Assembly (NCBI GenBank): GCA_003290165.1
Contig: QNQO01006219.1
Coordinates: 62,001-126,000 of the forward strand
Direction of reading: 5' to 3'
Length of the DNA: 64,000 bases
Source of the DNA: Berberis thunbergii
Taxonomy: Eukaryota; Streptophyta; Magnoliopsida; Ranunculales; Berberidaceae
The notes under the pieces were generated by a model, which worked only from the letters and a program-made list of their open reading frames with translations, searched no databases and had not been told where the DNA came from. The translations under genes and the position numbers were made by a program. Below are positions 21,340-34,439 of this stretch, piece by piece; the first letter of the stretch is position 1; each line of letters opens with the position of its first letter.

Positions 21340-24300
21340 TTAAGCTATTTGTATATTCTCATTCTCAATAGATTCGCCAGATTCAGATTCAGGCACAAGC
21401 CACTTTTGAACACGATCTTTAGCCAAACTTACCTGCAGTAAAAGTGTACTTCAGAAATCAGAATTCTTTTTAACAAACTATGCAAATTAGAAGCAAATCT
21501 TCTATACAACATTTTTATGTCAGAAATATATATCTTCCGCATTTGCTGCATTACAATTTTGTTTTGTTTTTGTACGAACATGATAATGAAAGTTTTGTAG
21601 AGATTAAATTCAATAGAAAAGCAAAGATAAGCTAAGAGATATGGGAAATCGAAGCGAGGATCAGGGATAACATTTAAGTCAGTTAATCAAAGAAAGAGTT
21701 CTCGTTAAATAATAGTCACCTGTTTTTCCCAATCTGTTCTCCAGGTAATGATAACGAGCACAATTGTTTGAACAGCTGTGCCAATCAACATCCCAATCCA
21801 AATTCCCTAGTCAAGTTATTAATAAGATTATTTCAGCAAACATGAAAGAAACTTGCAAATTAATAACTGTAGTGTTGTGCTCTCGACATGGACCGAGTAC
21901 TATAGGCCTAACAACCACACTGCTCCTGCTGCTGCCCATAATGGTATAATTTGTGGGTATTAACGATCAATACAATGCATCCATAAGATATCTGATTATG
22001 AGTTCCACCAGATACTCAAGGCAAAGATGTCTAATTATGTGGTGAATAGTGCAAAATGAAATTGTCATATTCCTTTCTGAAGATTTAAAAAAATGGTGGC
22101 ATCTTTTTACAATTTACATTCTAGACTCCTTAAATTTTTTTTTTTTTAATAACTTGAAGCTTCAATAGGAATGAAATTTGAAGTGTAAGAAGTCGAAGAT
22201 GAACTTACTTTCACTTCGTAATGCAAGACGTAACCAAGCACAACTCCAAGGGGAATCCCTACTATGTAATAACAGGTGATGTTCACCCAAGCTACAATGC
22301 TTTGCCAACCAGCACCAACAGCAACCCCTGTCAATTCAAAAAATCACTTTACATGAAACCAGTAATTAAGATTGCGTACTGTGGTGTAATTGGGAGCCTG
22401 ATGTAGATTTCCATATTCATTTCTTCGAGCCAGATGTTGATTGTGTTTGGCACAGGACTAAATTTTTTTCCATGCAATGGGGATGGTCAGTTGATATCAG
22501 TTTAATTTCAGTTCATGGATATCTGCGAATAAGTTGTTCGATATCTAAGGACTTGGGATATAGCATCGATTGATTGTATGTAACACACTTGGCATATATG
22601 ATGAACAGTACAGTTCAGGTTGTTGAGTCATTTGATATATATTTTAGTGATTCTACCTATTAAAAATCAGAAGAACAAAACCACTAAACATGCAAGTTGA
22701 CGGAATTATTTGCGAAACAGTATCCCTGAAAGGTGTTTTTTGTTCTTCTCATCTGTTTTAACCTGATCATTAGTCCATCAAAAAAGTAACATGCAGTCTT
22801 TAGGAAGATAACAGAAGATGGCTTCATATTTAATGAGGTCTCGACTTCGAGAACTACCGAAGGTGACGAAGAAAACAGAACTTGTTTAGAGAATGACTAG
22901 GAACATTTTTTCGGTAGTAAAACAAAACACTAATTAAAAGATCATGATTCCAGGTAGTAAAGTTAAGCAATGGGATTCAACAAACTAGGAAGATCAATCA
23001 TTATCTGCTAAGTATATATGTTGCTACAAGTATTATATCATGGAAGCCTTCCTGTATCGTGTCCGTTGGTGACCAAATTGACAACCCAATTGAGAATGGC
23101 ATTCATTAATTTATAATCTAGCTACAAAGACTATATGATTAAGATGAGGTGTGCTCACCTGAGAGCACTGGCTGAACACTGTTCAAAAGTATGGAGCAGG
23201 CAAGCAGAGGTGAAAGGTTACCAACTGCAGCAGCAACCGCTTCATCATTTGTAAATACATAAGCCACTCTACCTCTGAAAAACAGGAAAAATGCGAACAA
23301 TACAAGTCCAATAGCCAATGATGTAAGAACTGTGACCACGATAGAGAACTTTGCAGCCTTTGAGCTCCCTCTTCCGAGTTCATTTGATACACGCACACTG
23401 AAATTATTCCACCAAGAAATGAAGCAGAACATTATTAGGACAGCCAGATACATAACTGGTAAAAGGGTAACGCTGGCCTAAAGCGTTTTATGAATAGTAC
23501 TTCATTGTGAATACATATCCTATTTGTTGCAGAAGAATAAACAAGAGTACCTAGCTGCAGCTAAGAAGCCAAGAGATATCATCATCTCCCACCCGTTGAT
23601 GTTAAGGCTACAACAACAATGAACCATCAGAATAATGAATATATCCAAACAATTTCTCATAGGAATAGAGTATACAAAAGAAAGGATGTGTTGAAGCCCA
23701 GCAATACCATATAGAGAGAGCATCAATCTCAACTTCAGCATCTGCCATGTTTCCAGTTAAGAGAATCAAGATTGAGTTGTACCAGAGCTCGAGACTGTTG
23801 AAACGGAACACATCACAAAAAGAAAAGATTAATTTTCTGTAGAAAAGGACTATGATTTTTCACTTTAGGATTAATATGTTAAATTTTTTTTATGTGCTGA
23901 ACATTTGAGCCACTCTATATAGATTTTGAACTATCCATGCCCCCAAAGCAGGCTTTGCATTGAGGGTTCAATCTGGGTTTATTCTTACTTTCCTTTGTTT
24001 TTGAAGATTTTGGTTATACTTTTCAAGGGAGAGAAGATAACTGTTCTTCTTACTTGAGAGGTTCATCATCATGTAGTTGTTGACTCTAGAACAAAGAAGA
24101 AATATGAAGATGGGCAAATTGCCAAACTACATATATGGTGTCGTGTGATTGTGCTTGACCTTGTATAATAAATTGCTTATGCAAAAAATCAGACCTAGTT
24201 AGACATTTTAGGTTGCGCTTTTATGTCAACACTGCACACACTCTCAACACATTGACAAGCTACCGTACTGGATGGTTGTTAAAGTCATGAGAGTAGAATG

Positions 24301-27300
24301 GGAGCAAAACAAAATATCCAGCTGATTCAAAATTATAAAACAACTGATTCAGGACCCTTAAGTAGTCGTCATATATATGACCATGTACTTAGTCTTTACT
24401 CTTTACTAATGATGTTCCAAAGTATTTAAGAATATGTACTAATCAAATGGATAAATTGTAGAGTGCTAGATCATTAGACTTAATGATACATTGTTACACA
24501 GAAGAAACTTACCAGATCATGGCCCCTGAAGATACGGAGAGCTTGACAACTGGCCAAATATCCTTGAAAGCAAGCCAGGAGAAACCACTCCAAGTGTCTG
24601 GGCACCCTCCGCAGAGGACAAAAATAAGCTGACCCACATTAGGAATCCAGTAAGCAAGGACAGTGGATATCATAGCACCAGGAAGCCCTACTTTGTACCT
24701 CACAGTCAAAAGCCAGGACAAGAAAACATGGATTATGAGTGAAGCAGCAGCCAAGTATGTTATGATCATGTTCTTGCTTTGTGCTTGGAGATACATCTGG
24801 CATGTAAATGATATAACAAAGGCGAATATCACAGGGATTAACCACAGTGATATGTAGCCAGAAACATCGGCTATAGTTTCATTCTGACCTAAGAGCTCCA
24901 GTATGGGTGTGGAGAGACAGAAGACCGGAATAAGAATGAATGAACAAATTGTCAAAACCACCCAAGATCTCTGCAGATAGATGCCTAACATGTGATGTTG
25001 CTTAGCACCAAATGCTTGTCCACACAATGTTTCCAGTCCACTTGCCATGCCCAACTGCAAAACATTTCATAAAAGTTTACTATCACCGTCTAGTTTGCAT
25101 TCATTTTGATGCACAGTGAAAGAGCTCTGAAATCAATTGAATCGCACAACCAAAAAGAATAAAAATTGATATTTCCCTACATAAAAAAAACAATCATCGA
25201 ATAACCTTACAAGTAAAAAAAATGTAATGTTGCAGATCCTACTTAATATTTCAACAAGCCGCCTACGCATTGTAAGTGCTCCTTAAGTGTGGTTTGGATT
25301 TAGTTAACCATCTATTAAACTTGTACACAACATTGGGCTAGTAGCCTGTTATATTACAACTTTCAAAAAATCTAACTTGTCAGTTCATACAATGAAACAC
25401 AAATTGATGCTTTGATCTACATTCTGTTTGGAATGGAGCAACAAGGGTGTCCTTGATGAAATTGAGAGAATAATTTTACAAAAGAAGTTTATGGGTTATC
25501 CAATCTCTAAGCCCTTTCATTAATTACTTAATTATTTATTTATTTATTTTTTATCTAACAACCAGGAAACATTTTGTATATTCCAAAACTATTGCATTGA
25601 TAAAAATTCCTTCAATAATTACTAATTAGCATGGTCTCTGACTGAGAAGTCAGAATAGCCGGAAGGAAATTAGGGAAAGCTCAGTGGGCCTAAGGAAACC
25701 CAACTCACAGGCCCAAAATTTTGAAGAGAACGGCTACTTTCCAAAACGAGAAAAAATTTGACCGTTTGACTCTTGTTCACTATTTCTCTAAATTTCTCCT
25801 GACCTTCGTTTCTTATATTTCATTGTGCAGTAGAGAAGAGAAGAAAGCAAACTAAGTTGAGAGAGAAAAGAAGAAAGAGCAAAAGAGTCTCAGAGGAAGA
25901 AGAAGAAGACGAGAAGGTGAAGAAGAAAAAAAAGACTCACAGAGGCTTGGATCGATCAGAGAGAAAGAGATGATGGCTTCCAAACCACTTGTTCCGCAGC
26001 AAAAGAAGAGAGGTTTGTTCAATTTCCCTCATTTTCTTTTGATGCATTGTTCATATCTGCTGTTCAAGTTTTCAAATTTGATACCCCCCTTTGATTTGTT
26101 TATCGTTTTCCCTCACAACCAAGGGAGGGTTTTTGATGTTTCATACCCACTTTGATTAGATTCCCTCCAAAGGGTTTCTTTGATTCAAGGTTTTAGATCC
26201 TCTTCTTCCAGTGTCTCTTACAATGAAACTTGCAGGTGAGGCTGTAGTTAGTGTTGAAAAGGGGAAACAGAAGGTTGTAAGAGCCAGTGGGAACAATCGT
26301 CGGGCACTCGGAGACATTCAGAATCTTGTACAGCAGCAGCAGCAGCAGAAGAAGATCAATCGACCCATAACAAGGTTTGAATGAATTTCAGTCTTTAATC
26401 TTGAAATTTTTTATATCCATCTCAAGATGTATCATTATATGTTGACTGTTTGATGATTTTTTTTCACATCAGGGGCTTCTATAAGCAGTTAGTGGCTAAC
26501 AATGTCGAAAATAACAATACTAAACCTGAAAAGGTGACTGAGAAGACTAGTAAGTCTGATACTCAAAGAGCTTCGCTACAACGAGCGGTGTCCAAGAAAA
26601 AGGTTCATACCCTCACTGCAGTTCTAACTGCTAGAAGCAAGGTAGTCAATTTGTGGGCCTTACATTTCACTTAATTTCTTGATTCTTTTATTGACTTGTC
26701 GAAGCAGTAGTTAGTGAATCAGTTCTGATGGAATCTTATGAATTTGATTTGTGGTATTGGTTGGCAGGCTGCTTGTGGTGTAACCAATAAGCTGAAGAAC
26801 CCCATTGTGAACATCGATGCAGGTGATGTTGACGATCAATTGGCGGCTGTCGAGTATGTTGAAGACTTGTACAAGTTCTACAAGCTTGAAGAGGGCTCTA
26901 GCCAAGTTCATGACTACATGGACTCCCAAATTGAAATCAATGGAAAGATGAGAGCCATTGTTGTGGACTGGCTGATAGAGGTTCACACAAAGTTGGAACT
27001 CATGCCTGAGTCTCTTTATCTTACAATCAATATTGTGGATCGTTATCTTTCTATGAAGACAGTCCTGAGAAGTGAATTGCAGCTAGTAGGCATGAGTGCC
27101 ATGCTTATAGCTTCTAAGTACGAGGAGATTTGGGCTCCACAGGTGAACGATTTCGTATGCATATCAGATATGGCATACACCGGGGAACAGATTTTGGCAA
27201 TGGAGAAATTCATCCTGGGCAAACTGCAATGGAACTTAACAGTCCCCACACCTTACATGTTCCTTGTGCGATTTATAAAGGCGACAATGTCAGATCAGGA

Positions 27301-29312
27301 GGTAAAGTTCTTGTACTAGTGATTACAATTATCTATTTGTTTATTCCAACCTTCTAGTTCGTAATCAACAGCTGCATAACTATGTAGAAACAGACCCAAA
27401 CTTTGGGTTGAATTTAATATCTAGAACCTAAACAGAAAGCAGAATGACGTATTTTCTTTATGAGTTCTAATTTATGTGTGTTTTTTTCATTAGATGGAAA
27501 ACATGGTATTCTTTTTCGTGGAGCTTGGGTTGATGCACTATGCAACTACCTTGTATTGCCCATCCATGTTATCTGCCTCAGCAGTCTATGCCGCAAGATG
27601 TACCCTCAACAAGACTCCTCTTTGGACTGAAACGCTGAAGTTCCACACAGGGTTCTCTGAACCGAAGCTCGTGTATGTTCTTTCAACACTTGCCTACTCA
27701 ATTTACTTTACATGCTCAAACATACGACTTGGTTTCCGGAGCAATAGTTTGTTTGATTGAAATGTCATGGATCATTGTCTAACTTCTCTTTTTTGTGACA
27801 CAGGGATTGTGCAAAGCTGTTGGTGAGATTCCACTGTGAGTTGGCAGAAAATAAGCTGCAGGTGATATGTAGGAAATACTCTGATCCTACAAAAGGTGCT
27901 GTTGCTTTACTCCCACCAGCCAAGCATCTCTTAGCTTAATCAAGGATATAAGAAAGAAGCACAACAGTTTTCCCAAGGATACTTGTTTTATGACACGGGC
28001 GAGTTGAAAACGTAGTACTGTACTCTGAAATCATTTAGTAAGTAAACATACAATAGCTTTGGAAAACCACATGTATTTGAAAGCCAGCAGTTAAGGAATT
28101 CCTGCAACCTTTCAAGTTTCTTATGTTTCATAGCGTTCAATGAAAAATGACCATAACTGTGGGCATGGATTTACAATGAGAATCATGACTTATTTTTCTT
28201 TTCCTTTTTGGATATTTGGAGTATGACGTGGATGCTCTGTGTGGATTTTTGTTGTTGTGATAATGATACATCATCAAATGAACCAAAACTTAAGGTTAAA
28301 GAGATCATTGAGTAGCATTGCTTAAATTTTTTGAAATGACGCATATAGAGATGATCTTTTGTGCAAGACTGAAACAACTAAATTTTCGCTCCTTGGCTAG
28401 GCACTTCTTGTGCAATTGTCCCATAAGAACAGATCTTGTGGCCATAAAGAAAGCCTAGGTCGGCAGGAGATTTTAAGATATCTATTTCAATGTCTAATGT
28501 GTTGCTCGTTGTCCATCTTGAACATATTATAAATATGAAGAAGATATGAATGAACCATAGGCTGAATCCCTCTTTCCATGATCTCATCTTTAAACTGGTA
28601 AGCTGATCATCACAACCCCCCTCCTCCCTCCCTCCCAAATAAATAAAAATTAAAAAGCTCAAGGAAATTGATGATTCAATTTGAGGACAAAATATGAAGA
28701 TGATTCAGTTGTCCAGTAAAAATCAATCTTTGTACAATATCACAGGACATTGAATCCATAGTGGCGGCAACACATAAATACTTTAAAAGTATTGGTTTTT
28801 TTCAGTGGTGGAAGAACATATAGAAATCATACTCCTCATGTCTAATTGTCAGGATTCAGGAACATGAAACCTCCACTCGAGTTTGTAATCAATTTATCTC
28901 CTAGGTGAACTAATAAAAGATAAGTTTCAATACTGAGATATACCTTAGTGGAGTTGAAAAAGAAAGATTTAGATGATACCAAGCTGGATGACATTAATAA
29001 ATTTGATGAGATAAGAGAAGAACAGACTTGTTTACTTACCAAGATGCCATTAGTGAACCTCAAAAGCACAGTTTGGACAAGAGCAAATGCAGCAAGGTCT
29101 GTGGCACTGATGTGTCCAATAAAAGCTTGGCTGATGACTGTAACACCAAATGTTGAAAATCTTGTAAAAATAGCAGGTCCTGCTACTCTCCATAGCTTTC
29201 TTTGTTCTTCCACTAGCTTCCTGTGTAGTGTGTTCTTAACATTTTCATCTTTCTCTCTTCCTTTTCTTTCCAACAGTGCATCCCTCAGGTTCATGTCTTG
29301 CTCTTCTTCCAT
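21340..29312 (-). CDS. MATE efflux transporter (DETOXIFICATION family)
   Basis: Exons in transcription order: 29312-29040, 25054-24513, 23794-23708, 23607-23551, 23397-23159, 22327-22209, 21806-21720, 21432-21340. All have GT..AG borders and matching phases, and they give 498 residues plus a TAA stop, the normal length of a plant DTX protein. MATE proteins have twelve membrane helices and export organic cations, flavonoids or xenobiotics in exchange for H+ at the plasma membrane or tonoplast. Visible family signatures are 'LGMASGLETLCGQAFGAKQ' (end of helix 2 and loop), 'RVSNELGRGSSKAAKFS' in the second half, and 'GAGWQSIVAWVNITCYYIVG' with 'GIWIGMLIGT' near the C-terminus. The N-terminal tail is hydrophilic and acidic. 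Intron 1 is 3985 bases long and holds a complete cyclin gene on the other strand. The substrate cannot be told from sequence. Confidence 0.93.
25684..25769 (+). promoter_or_regulatory. Cyclin B promoter elements (MSA and TCP/site II)
   Basis: Upstream of the cyclin start there are GTGGGCC (25684-25690) and GGCCCA (25710-25715), which match TCP/site II motifs. AACGGCTA (25729-25736) and TGACCGTTTGA (25759-25769, reverse TCAAACGGTCA) match the M-phase-specific activator, whose core AACGG binds three-repeat MYB proteins. The combination is known from plant B-type cyclin promoters and supports G2/M expression. Confidence 0.65.
25970..27939 (+). CDS. CYCB1: B1-type mitotic cyclin
   Basis: Exons 25970-26012, 26236-26374, 26473-26641, 26768-27301, 27494-27672 and 27804-27939 join in frame to 399 residues. 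It is the regulatory subunit of a cyclin-dependent kinase that drives mitosis. The N-terminal tail carries a destruction box RRALGDIQN at residues 36-44 (RxxLxxIxN) for APC/C-mediated breakdown, then a Gln run coded by CAG repeats. The cyclin box begins near residue 178 with MRAIVVDWLIEVH, and the sequence YLTINIVDRYLS follows. The second cyclin fold starts in exon 5, and the protein ends in the B1-typical LLPPAKHLLA. Exon 4 is long and appears to combine segments that are split in some relatives. An in-frame ATG-ATG pair begins the ORF, so either codon may be used. The gene lies inside MATE intron 1 in the opposite direction. Confidence 0.94.
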
Positions 29313-29599
29313 TTTTCTTGCTAGTATATCGTCTTCAAAGTGTTATCATTATACAACAAAATTGAACCTGCAAGTCATTTGGAAGAAAGGAAAAAGTGAA
29401 AAGGTTTCTTAGTTGGCTTCACGACTTCTGACTGAAAATGACAAATGGCACATACCCACTTGGATTACAAATAAAATTTCATAAATCAAATGTTTATAAG
29501 TGTATCAAATGATGTTGTTTTCACCAACAACGTATCATTATTTTTGGTGGATAAGTTTTTTTATGTACTTCCATTGCTCCATTTAGCATTTTCGACTGT

Positions 29600-29960
29600 T
29601 AGATGACCAATGTGGAGCATAAGTTTTCTTTTCCTCTTTTTTGAAGGGGAAAAAAGAGTGGGATTAAGAAATGGCCTAATTGTTTGGCATGTTGGTGGGT
29701 CTACTAACGGTTCCATATCCAATTCCTTGCGGCAGATAGAACTCGAAATTTCACAAGTGAAGAAAGATTCGATTAAATTCAAGTCTTCACCAGATAGTTG
29801 GGAAGCCCCCATATCAGCATGTGCATCATCATTTAACCACTCCATCAATGGAAATGGGGAAAAAATAGTGGGATTAAGTAAGGGGCCTACTTGTTTGGCA
29901 TGTTGGGAAGACCCCATATTAGCATGTGCATCCCTTAATCACTCCATCAATGGAAATGAG
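29600..29960. repeat. Non-coding imperfect duplication upstream of the MATE gene
   Basis: A phrase containing GTGGGATTAAG and TGTTTGGCATGTTGG occurs near 29657-29697 and again near 29868-29908. A phrase with GCATGTGCATC and ACTCCATCAATGGAAAT occurs near 29815-29856 and 29920-29958. The minus-strand ORF across it is probably fortuitous. Confidence 0.45.
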
Positions 29961-30406
29961 TAAACCAATAAATAAACTTAGATTGTAAAACCAATGGGGG
30001 GATCATTCTTATGTATACACTAATCCTTAATAATTCTTACATTATTGAGAGGAGGAGGAGCTTCAGATGTTTGGATAAGTAATAAGAATTTTCTCATTCA
30101 TTCACGGACCACCAGACTGACATATAAGTTTAAGTGAAGAGAAAAGATATGATGGTGTGGCTAGCTATGGTTCATTCATCCATTCAGTCGACTTCAACTA
30201 CAAGTCCACAACAAATCCACCTTCTTTATGGGAAGAAGATTCGACATTTGAACTGGGTGTTGATTATGATCAAACAGGTACCTATCTATAATATATGTAT
30301 CTACCAAAGAATGAGAAATATATCATCAGATTGAAAGGGAAGAGAGATTTACAAGGAGTGGAGTGCCAGGGTGGGTGCCTTGCCTGGTCAAGAAACCAAC
30401 ACCAAC

Positions 30407-30439
30407 AGCAGTAGCAGCAGCAGCAGCAGCAGCAGCAGA
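30407..30439. repeat. CAG trinucleotide microsatellite
   Basis: About ten near-perfect CAG units with one TAG interruption. No coding frame could be linked to it. Confidence 0.8.
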
Positions 30440-30540
30440 AGCCTTACTACATACCAATAATAATTCTTTTATGTTCACTTGAAATGACAGCCCCCAGAAA
30501 CTAGTTAAAAGGGAATACAGATTCTTCAGTTAAAACCTTC

Positions 30541-30884
30541 AGAAATTCTAAATGTCAAGGAAGTGGGCGAAGAAACGAGCGAGGGGAGGGAGGTGGCGGG
30601 GTGGGGACCGTTCACCTCCTTCGGGATGTGTACCGTCTGTTTTTGTGCACCCATCCCAAAAGAAGTAAACGATCCCCACTCCGCCACCCCCTCCCCTAGC
30701 TCGTTTCCTCGCCATGAACAAATCCAATGTGCTAGCTATGATTAAATTTAAAACAATAATAATTAGCAATGACGCACTAATCTTGGGTTCCACTATCTCA
30801 ATCATCCACAAAAATCTATCTTTTTCTTTGGGTTCCACTATCTCAATCATCCCCTAGCTCTTTCCCTCGACATTTAGAATTTCC
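30541..30884. mobile_element. Foldback/MITE-like element 1
   Basis: It begins AAATTCTAAATGTCAAGG and ends with the complement, CTCGACATTTAGAATTT. Inside, 30560-30715 forms a second inverted repeat in which AACGAGCGAGGGGAGGGAGG pairs with CCCCTCCCCTAGCTCGTTT around a centre containing CCCATCC. No ORF of interest. The ends resemble those of the neighbour at 30895-31078. Confidence 0.5.
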
Positions 30885-30894
30885 ATTTTCGAGT

Positions 30895-31078
30895 GATTCT
30901 ATGTGTCGAGGGAAAGGGCGAGGAAACCAGTGAGGTAAACGAGGTGGCGGGGGGTGAACCGTTCACCCCCTCAAGATGCGTGCACAGAAAACATCTCGAG
31001 GAGGGTGAATGGTTCACCCCCCGCCACCTCGTTTACCTCGCTCGTTTCCTCGCTCTTTCCCTCGACATTTAGAATTTC
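30895..31078. mobile_element. Foldback/MITE-like element 2
   Basis: Nearly perfect arms of about 70 bp: GTCGAGGGAAAGGGCGAGGA (left) pairs with TCCTCGCTCTTTCCCTCGAC (right), and GGTAAACGAGGTGGCGGGGG pairs with CCCCCGCCACCTCGTTTACC. A short loop near 30975-30998 separates them. The transcript would be a long hairpin. It sits directly beside element 1 and shares the terminal phrase CTCGACATTTAGAATTTCC. Confidence 0.6.
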
Positions 31079-31089
31079 CCTTTTCTTTT

Positions 31090-32751
31090 GGTCAACTTGT
31101 TTGCCTCTTGTCCGTTTCAATCTCTACTTTTTCAAGTACAGGTAGCTGGAAAAAAAAAAGATATTTTTTGAGCCAATCAAATTTAACAAGGAAAGTTATC
31201 ACATTTGTTATTTTTTTCTAGCGGTGATTCAACGAGGGCGCAATCTCCCAACCCTCAGAATGAAAATATAAAAATATTGTTTAGATATTGTTGATAATCA
31301 TATAAAAATATTTTTCTAAGCTAAAATGCATTCCCTCTTCTTCTTCTTTCTTCGGTTATCTGAAATTCAAAGAGTCTTCCAATGTTTCTTTCTTCTTCTT
31401 CAGACAATTCTAATTAACAATAGCAGATTTGATTTTTACCCATTTTTAATAGATTTTGTGAAAAACCTTTGATCATTGACTTTAAAGATTTTTTTTGGAG
31501 ATCACTGAATTTAAGGTTTGTAGATTTTGAATATGATTTTGAAGATAATGCAAACATGCTATGAACCACCAAAGTTGGGAACATTTCAAAAATTGAAGAT
31601 TTTTTTTTTAGAGAATGATATGGGCATAGATTATCCTTCAAGAAGCTTGTTCATACCCTTGCACCAAGAGGTATAGGGGGATGGTTGCCGAAGATTATCA
31701 ATGATAAATTGCCAAAATCAATTTTATTTATTTATTCTTTTGTTGCTTCATTGAACCCATTTATGTGATCAAAGAAGAAGGAAGAGGAGAGTAATAGAGT
31801 TTTTATATTTGAAGAGTTTGTTGGAGCAATTAAATCTATATATTAGGAAATTAATTTTTTTTATCACTTCATCTACTGTGCCCACTCCAGTGGTCGTGAG
31901 GTTAACCTCATTAAATCACCAGTGTAACTTTGTTGTATAGACTTAAATTATATTATGATTACGATTTCTTTTGGGTATAATGCCAATAAGAATATAGAAT
32001 TAGACTAGGCACGGGGCTTTTAGCAAATTTGGAAAATGTGCTTGTATAAGAAAGGATTATATTGTGAAAAGGACAAAAACCTATGTAAGCTTGTGGTTTC
32101 CTCCTCTGTTACTTCAATGATAAGATGATGTAAATAAGAGCGCATGTTTGGCCCATGGAATCACATTCCGTGGGAACATAGAAGTGAATAAGAGCTGTTT
32201 GGAAAGGCATGACTTCTTATGTTATGTGGGAGTCACACTCTGCTGCTCCATTAAAAAATAAAATTTAATCCTCAAATTTTATGAGAAACACGATAATGTA
32301 ATAATAATAAAAAAAACCTTATGTTTTACCGCAATGAAATTTTAAAAAAACTGCCTCTAATTTGAAATAGGTAAGACTCGAGGAATATGATTCCATGAAA
32401 CAATACATGCTCTAAATACCAATGGATAATTATTGGATTGACAAAACTGAATCAAACAATGCAAAAAAAAAAAAAAAAAACGCTGGAAGTGGCTATAGAA
32501 CCCTAACTAGTAAGTAAAACTACATAAGCCATCAAGAATAATGAAAAAAATGGAAGACCATGTGAGTGTGACTAAAAAGAACTAATAGTTAAGTTGATGT
32601 GGGGGTGTTAATTAGTAAGTAAACATCAAAAAGCTTGATCACTTAGTGAGAAATTGTAACTTTTTGTCTTGTGCAATTGGATTCTTCGTGAATTCAATCA
32701 AACCAAAAGGTAGACGGGGTCCTCAGCTCAATTGTTTTTCGATTACATGTA
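31090..32751. other. Intergenic, nothing recognisable
   Basis: A/T-rich DNA with a poly-A run near 32463-32480. Only short open frames occur, none with a familiar motif. It ends at the GTGCC target-site copy of the copia element. Confidence 0.45.
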
Positions 32752-32756
32752 GTGCC

Positions 32757-33746
32757 TGTTGTCAACTTTACTATAGAAGAGGTTAAATCGTACAACTGGT
32801 TTGATGATGAAGATAAAGCACCGAGACACGTAGTCACTTTCCTTAAGGCTTAATTCGCCCCCACCACTTGGGTAATACACTGGGTTACCGGCGAATTTTC
32901 TCCAAAATATAACGGTAACTCCGTTTGTCGAACTGCGGCTGTATTTGATGAAGAACGACCCTTTAAAAGATGGGCATATCAAAGACACAAGATCATGAAC
33001 TCGCCACATTTGTACAGAATGTGGTAATCCCTGGATACCGGTAAGAAGGATGGAAGAGAATTCCTGGAACACTTGCACAACCCTGGAATTGAGTTGTTCC
33101 AATTCCCAGATTTGGAATTGATTGAAGAATATGGACTTGACTTGAATTCTTTGGAATATAATTACTTGGAATTGAGTTTATGAAAATGGCCCAAATTAGT
33201 GGGCTTTATATAGGCCTGAGGTGACCATCCAACCATGGGTCACAATCCTTCTTTGTTGGATCCTGATCATTGGATCAGATGGACGCTCCAGATCGCACCT
33301 CTCTTGGTTGACTACAGAACATTAGATCCTAACCGATCAAATGGACGTCCCAGATCGCACCCTGATCCCATGCATCCGTATGTAACATTAGATCCATGTG
33401 GATCTAACCGTTGGATCCCATCCGGTGCATCCGTGTGCAACCTAACAAACCTGCATCTGACACGTGGCTAAAAATGGACGCATCATCAAAGCGTCTCAGC
33501 GACAATGTGGCGTGCGAAGTGCATAGTGCGCCATCAAAATGCCACATTGCGCCCATGCACGCGCGTGTGACGGTGCACCGTCACCCACCTAGCCCATTTT
33601 ATTTCCTTTTAGTGTATCAAAGCCCATACTCAAGTCCATGTATATAAACCAAGTGGTTCCTAGTTGTTTACTTGATATGAGATTAAAACTTCCCATATCC
33701 AATCCCCAATAAACCTTCACCCTTTTATTTGAAAATAATTCTAACA
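32757..33746 (-). repeat. 3' LTR of the minus-strand copia element
   Basis: 990 bases, TG..CA. It aligns with 38224-39113 along most of its length, including the region that reads as a shared 119-codon frame in both copies. The stretch around 33424-33550 is absent from the other copy. Confidence 0.88.
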
Positions 33747-33758
33747 ATCCCCCACCAA
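33747..33758 (-). other. Polypurine tract of the minus-strand copia element
   Basis: The minus strand reads TTGGTGGGGGAT immediately before the LTR start TGTTAGAATT. This is the typical primer site for plus-strand DNA synthesis in copia elements. Confidence 0.75.
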
Positions 33759-34439
33759 TTTTCGAATGAAATGAAAACAAAACATTTTAACATTCCCCCA
33801 CCATTTTAAAAATTTTGAAAATGGAGATGAAAATTTTGAAAATCTGGTATCTCTGCATCCTTGGAAGTCATTCACATAAACAAAGATATTTTTTGGATTT
33901 GAATCTTTACTTAACACAAACAAATCAAAGTTAGCTAGAGAAAGCTAGTGGGACTTTGCCTTGAACTAACCACTCAGATGGCTAACCGGATTCATCCTAC
34001 AAAAACTTCTTAAAATCTGCCAATCCCTCCTCTTCAACCTGACACTATTATGGCCCCGTGTCTGTATCATTTTTCTGAATGTGTGGGGTCAAGTCTTTAA
34101 ACTCTTAGAAGCGGCCGCACTTCCGACATTCATATAGGTGAATCAAAAAGTACCCTCGTAGCAGATACTTGACATGTGGTCCCTGATCCATTAAGAGTCT
34201 CAGCTCAGTCCCCCCTTTTCTTTTACGGGTACCAAACACCTCGAACCTGGGATGATTGACCAGTGTTTCCATCGTACATATGATGTACTATCGCTCATTG
34301 AACCCAAAATTTGAGTTGAGGTTCCATCACTGACGAATCTTAGTCATTGACTTTAAACCCATCCCTACTGAAGTCTTTAAGACTAACTCTCGTGAGAAAC
34401 CCTTTGTTAGTGGATCTGCCAAATTCTGGCATGATCTAA

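Noticed and set aside
29561..29917. 118-codon minus-strand ORF near the MATE 5' end
   Set aside because: It runs over an imperfect duplication, has no recognised domain, and overlaps an equal-length frame on the other strand.
32743..33102. 119-codon ORF seen again at 38210-38569
   Set aside because: Both copies lie in the two LTRs of the minus-strand copia element. The similarity reflects LTR duplication, not a gene pair.
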